This document shows, one piece after another, positions 62,801-64,000 of a DNA stretch of 64,000 bases. The position numbers were made by a program, and so were the translations under genes. This DNA comes from Rotaria socialis. Its lineage: Eukaryota > Rotifera > Eurotatoria > Philodinida > Philodinidae. Position 1 is the first letter of the stretch; each line of letters begins with the position of its first letter. The stretch covers positions 22,171 through 86,170 of the forward strand of contig CAJNYU010001162.1 of the NCBI GenBank assembly GCA_905331475.1, read 5' to 3'. Under the pieces are notes generated by a model that saw only the letters and a program-made list of their open reading frames with translations, searched no databases and was not told the DNA's origin.

Positions 62801-64000
62801 TTCAAATGTATAGAGAATATAATAAGATTTTATTCTCAAGAGAAACAACTAGCTATTGTCTTCAACAATCTGATCTATGATTCTAAACTGATGATAGATA
62901 AAAATTAATGATATAAACTAAAATTTTAGGATTCCATTAAAAGAGGAAAATTTTCTAAGAAAAATGTCTAATCGTGTAAATATTTTCATCAGGAAAAAAT
63001 GACTTGAAATACGATACTCGATGTTAAATGCAATAATATAATATCAGAGTTCATGTATAATTCCACAAAAATAAATGATTATAAATATCTATTGTGTGGT
63101 GAGAAACGTTTTTATTTGCAATATTCTTTTCGTGAATAAGAAATAAAAGGATATATTATGTGTTTGTTCATGTAAAATGGACTGACTCATGTCGATTCGA
63201 AAAGATATAGTTGATCTGCTCGCTAGAGCTGGCACAGAAAATAATGAATGCACTACACTGCCGACTATAACTTATATACAAAAATGAACAATGACTTTAT
63301 AAAGGTCATAATCCAAATGATTTTCTAGAACGTGGCGCTGATTTTTTACTTTTGTAGAGTTCACCTTGATTTTCTATAAAATTGCAATTGAATTTCAAAC
63401 ATTTTAAGAAGTCACTGTTGATCTTTCAATTCTTTTGAAAAAGAATTTTTCTGAAAATCAAATTGAATTTCTATAATTTAGAAAATCAAACATTTTCTGA
63501 ATATTTAAAATTCGGCCAATGAATATTAAAAATTCGAAAATGCTTTAGCTTCTATAAAGTCGGTTTTCTAAAAGGTAGAAACACAAAAAAAAAATTTACA
63601 GTGTAGGAATTTCGACGAGACGTTAATGTCAGCACATATTTCTATCGTATTTCAAATGGATAACTTTACTGAAAACCCTCAGCGTCGAATTTTCTTCTTT
63701 CGTATGTTATTAATTTTTCTCTCTTTTTGTTCTAATGAAAATTTAAACTGTATTTCAATTTAAAAATATTTAAGAACTATGTTCCGATGCCCATTGACAA
63801 TCTGCTTCAATTGTTATTCAGGTATTATTATAGTTAGGATGATGCTTATGTGTGATTCTAAAGGGTGTGAACAAAAAAGAGAAATTAATTTACTAACTTA
63901 TCATTGTTGTGTCTGTAACGTTTATTGGGAAGAAGTCAACATAACTTGGCCCAAGAGCAATAACTGTGAATGCACCCCTTACATCCGAGCCGAAAGTTGT
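59841..64000 (-). CDS. Tandem-exon beta-sandwich repeat protein, 5' part outside the window
   Basis: Exons on the minus strand: 63898 to beyond 64000 (partial), 61796-62311 (516 nt), 60838-61332 (495 nt) and the terminal 59841-60304, which ends in TAA. Each starts after TTTCTAG and (except the last) ends ACAATGATAA before GT. All joins are phase 1, so exons can be added or lost without frame change. Each encodes one ~155-172-aa repeat: VEFEQST, WEITGFPE, SSALTLSSERY, TGxYSFxSxSxMDTxGYLY, FNPSNQNLN, NDD, QFRLIAxLEAGVTYTLVVTTF and GP near the end. The pattern resembles the beta-sandwich of pre-peptidase C-terminal-like domains in secreted proteins. The 5' end, including any signal peptide, is outside the window. 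Confidence 0.75.
62560..63603. mobile_element. TA-flanked insertion inside an intron of the tandem-exon gene
   Basis: The ends are CACTGTAAAC (left) and TTTACAGTG (right, inverted), flanked by TA at 62558-62559 and 63604-63605. The interior (about 1.04 kb) is AT-rich with self-complementary TTCTAG/CTAGAA and GAAAATC motifs and no coding. The equivalent intron between the next two exons lacks it. The terminal CACTG matches the palindromic element at 50635. Confidence 0.6.

Noticed and set aside
1..64000. CRISPR arrays, operons, bacterial-type insertion sequences
   Set aside because: The sequence is eukaryotic with spliceosomal introns throughout; no regularly spaced short repeats were seen.

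Overview
The window is AT-rich eukaryotic DNA with many introns. Most introns are 45-70 nt with plain GT-AG ends and the genes are closely packed. A cellular RNA-dependent RNA polymerase, lamin-derived intermediate filament, F-box, NHL and tandem-exon beta-sandwich genes, together with many small non-autonomous DNA transposons, suggest an invertebrate metazoan, most likely a bdelloid rotifer (Adineta or Rotaria type). That assignment is inference from gene content and gene architecture. Exon models below were joined by eye from splice sites and reading phase. Several multi-exon models sum to exact multiples of three, which is strong internal support.

Region 383-16097 (all minus strand): an F-box protein; MAIP1 (mitochondrial m-AAA protease partner, 3 exons); a complete 16-exon cell-type RNA-dependent RNA polymerase of 1771 aa (4010-12122) whose DLDGD catalytic motif is split by a 508-nt intron; and a 605-aa lamin-like intermediate filament protein ending in a possible CaaX box.

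Region 16900-41200 (mostly plus): an unrecognised 193-aa protein with a 5'UTR intron; a nested pair of hAT-like non-autonomous transposons (19260-20454); a small RING protein; a Gly-rich repeat protein broken by an assembly N; an acidic secreted protein; two tRNA-Ser(GCU) genes; an unrecognised type I membrane protein followed by a second small gene; a complete 22-exon POLR1B (RNA polymerase I second subunit, 1171 aa); and a secreted knottin-like precursor.

Region 42300-64000: a secreted protein on the minus strand (two Cys-rich modules plus an NHL propeller) spanning a 373-base assembly gap and hosting a small hAT-like MITE with a perfect 8-bp target duplication; a near-perfect 511-bp palindromic element; a secreted S9-family serine peptidase; a foldback element; an inverted pair of repeats flanking 1.2 kb; a decayed RING-CH (MARCH-type) E3 ligase; and, running off the right edge, a minus-strand gene built from tandemly duplicated phase-1 exons, each encoding one beta-sandwich repeat.

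The genes do not form one pathway. The most notable theme is a full RNA-dependent RNA polymerase in a window that also holds several inverted-repeat elements of the kind that can produce double-stranded RNA.
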